Shown: in pieces, positions 5,922 to 6,129 of the stretch | Layout of the letters: the number at the start of each line of letters is the position of its first letter | Position numbering within the stretch: position 1 is the stretch's first letter | NCBI GenBank assembly: GCA_013329565.1 | Contig: DUJZ01000007.1 | Span: 8,405 to 14,533, forward strand | Reading direction: 5' to 3' | Length of the DNA stretch: 6,129 bases | Source: Methanomassiliicoccales archaeon | GTDB lineage: Archaea; Thermoplasmatota; Thermoplasmata; Methanomassiliicoccales; UBA472 | Translations under genes and position numbers: made by a program | Notes under the pieces: model-generated | What the model saw: only the letters and a program-made list of their open reading frames with translations | The model's database searches: none | Told to the model about the DNA's origin: nothing

Positions 5922-5938
5922 TTTTATTAAGCATTTCG
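5922..5938 (-). promoter_or_regulatory. Candidate BRE/TATA promoter of mtaCB
   Basis: On the minus strand CGAAAT (5938-5933) is followed by TTAATAAAA (5930-5922), a good BRE plus TATA arrangement. Its centre near 5926 predicts a transcription start near 5900 and a leader of about 40 nt to the mtaC GTG. Further upstream TATA-like stretches (TTATAAAATA at 5970-5961) could give a longer leader, as is common for mta operons in Methanosarcina. The leader contains CCACG/CGTGG arms (around 5919-5915 and 5900-5896) that could form a small hairpin. Confidence 0.5.
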
Positions 5939-5942
5939 CTTC

Positions 5943-6002
5943 AATGGATGCATAAATTTATTTTATAATATATTTTAGTATAATATCCAGATATAATTAA
6001 CA
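5943..6002. promoter_or_regulatory. AT-rich divergent control region between mtaCB and the rightward ORF
   Basis: These 60 bp are strikingly AT-rich in a GC-rich neighbourhood, with several overlapping TATA-like words (TTTATTTTATAATATATTT, TATAATAT, ATATAATTAA). They could serve promoters in both directions. TGGATGCAT occurs here at 5945-5953 and again at 6013-6021, a direct repeat offset by 68 nt with similar AA-rich flanks, which may be a regulator site. Confidence 0.5.
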
Positions 6003-6129
6003 ATGGTTTATTTGGATGCATTAACACGTGTTAATAATTTGAACCCAGACATTGCGCTGGTGACCGTTTCCGTCGTTTCTCAGGGAAAAGAGCGGGCTTT
6101 GGTTTTCCAAATCGATGCTGAATGGAAAA
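6003..6129 (+). CDS. Unidentified gene, 5' part only, divergent from mtaCB
   Basis: From ATG at 6003 the frame stays open for 42 codons to the right edge. It starts MVYLDALTRVNNLNPDIA and continues with a beta-strand-like LVTVSVV and a stretch containing GKERALVFQID. I recognise no family. The first codons are AT-rich, the later ones closer to the GC-rich neighbours. There is no Shine-Dalgarno, so a leaderless start from the AT-rich region is possible. Genes divergent from mta operons in Methanosarcina often encode regulators of those operons, but nothing here resembles an N-terminal helix-turn-helix, so that remains a guess from position. The true start might lie further right, which would make the palindrome at 6020-6035 a non-coding site. 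Confidence 0.5.
   Translation, partial: MVYLDALTRVNNLNPDIALVTVSVVSQGKERALVFQIDAEWK
6020..6035. repeat. Perfect 16-bp palindrome, candidate operator
   Basis: ATTAACACGTGTTAAT is a perfect inverted repeat with no spacer, centred on CACGTG. It lies at codons 6-11 of the rightward ORF if that starts at 6003. Such a site is typical of a dimeric transcription factor. It immediately follows the second copy of the TGGATGCAT repeat. Confidence 0.55.

Noticed and set aside
1..6129. CRISPR array, insertion sequence, tRNA or rRNA
   Set aside because: I see no regularly spaced repeats, terminal inverted repeats with a transposase, or tRNA/rRNA sequence in the gaps between genes.

Overview
The window looks like chromosomal DNA of a methylotrophic methanogenic archaeon, most likely a GC-rich member of the Methanomassiliicoccales (Methanomassiliicoccus-like). 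The evidence is a methanol methyltransferase pair (MtaC corrinoid protein and MtaB) beside a RamA-type corrinoid activation protein, archaeal TATA/BRE-like promoters, two probably leaderless genes, and GAGGTGA Shine-Dalgarno sites where genes are closely packed. The lineage is an inference from gene content and composition; a Methanosarcinales origin is less likely but not excluded.

Layout. Positions 1-126 hold the possible start of a gene that runs off the left edge. A minus-strand gene (127-744) encodes a small protein that joins the N-terminal 4Fe-4S domain of the corrinoid iron-sulfur protein (CdhE/AcsC type) to its C-terminal corrinoid-facing domain, without the TIM barrel that normally lies between them. 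A 204-bp divergent intergenic region separates it from a tightly overlapping plus-strand operon: a CobW/HypB-family GTPase (949-1542), an unrecognised 144-aa protein (1539-1973) and a RamA-like ATP-dependent reductive activator (1970-3595). Each junction is a 4-nt ATGA overlap. A short A-rich convergent spacer (3596-3660) carries the poly-T terminator of the opposing mtaCB operon, which runs right to left: mtaC (5075-5860) then mtaB (3661-5064). A very AT-rich region upstream of mtaC (about 5920-6002) separates it from a divergent ORF that leaves the window on the right (6003-6129) and has a perfect 16-bp palindrome near its 5' end.

How it fits together. MtaB transfers the methyl group of methanol to the cobalt(I) corrinoid on MtaC. 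Methyl-MtaC would then be demethylated to coenzyme M by MtaA, which is not in this window. Cobalt(I) is occasionally oxidised to inactive cobalt(II), and RamA-type proteins restore it using ATP and low-potential electrons. The GTPase, the unknown protein and the 4Fe-4S/corrinoid-domain protein sit around RamA and are good candidates for accessory factors in corrinoid loading, reduction or repair. This corrinoid-maintenance cassette is the most interesting part of the window. The annotated start of mtaC is best moved to a GTG at 5860, which has a strong ribosome binding site and gives the family's normal length.
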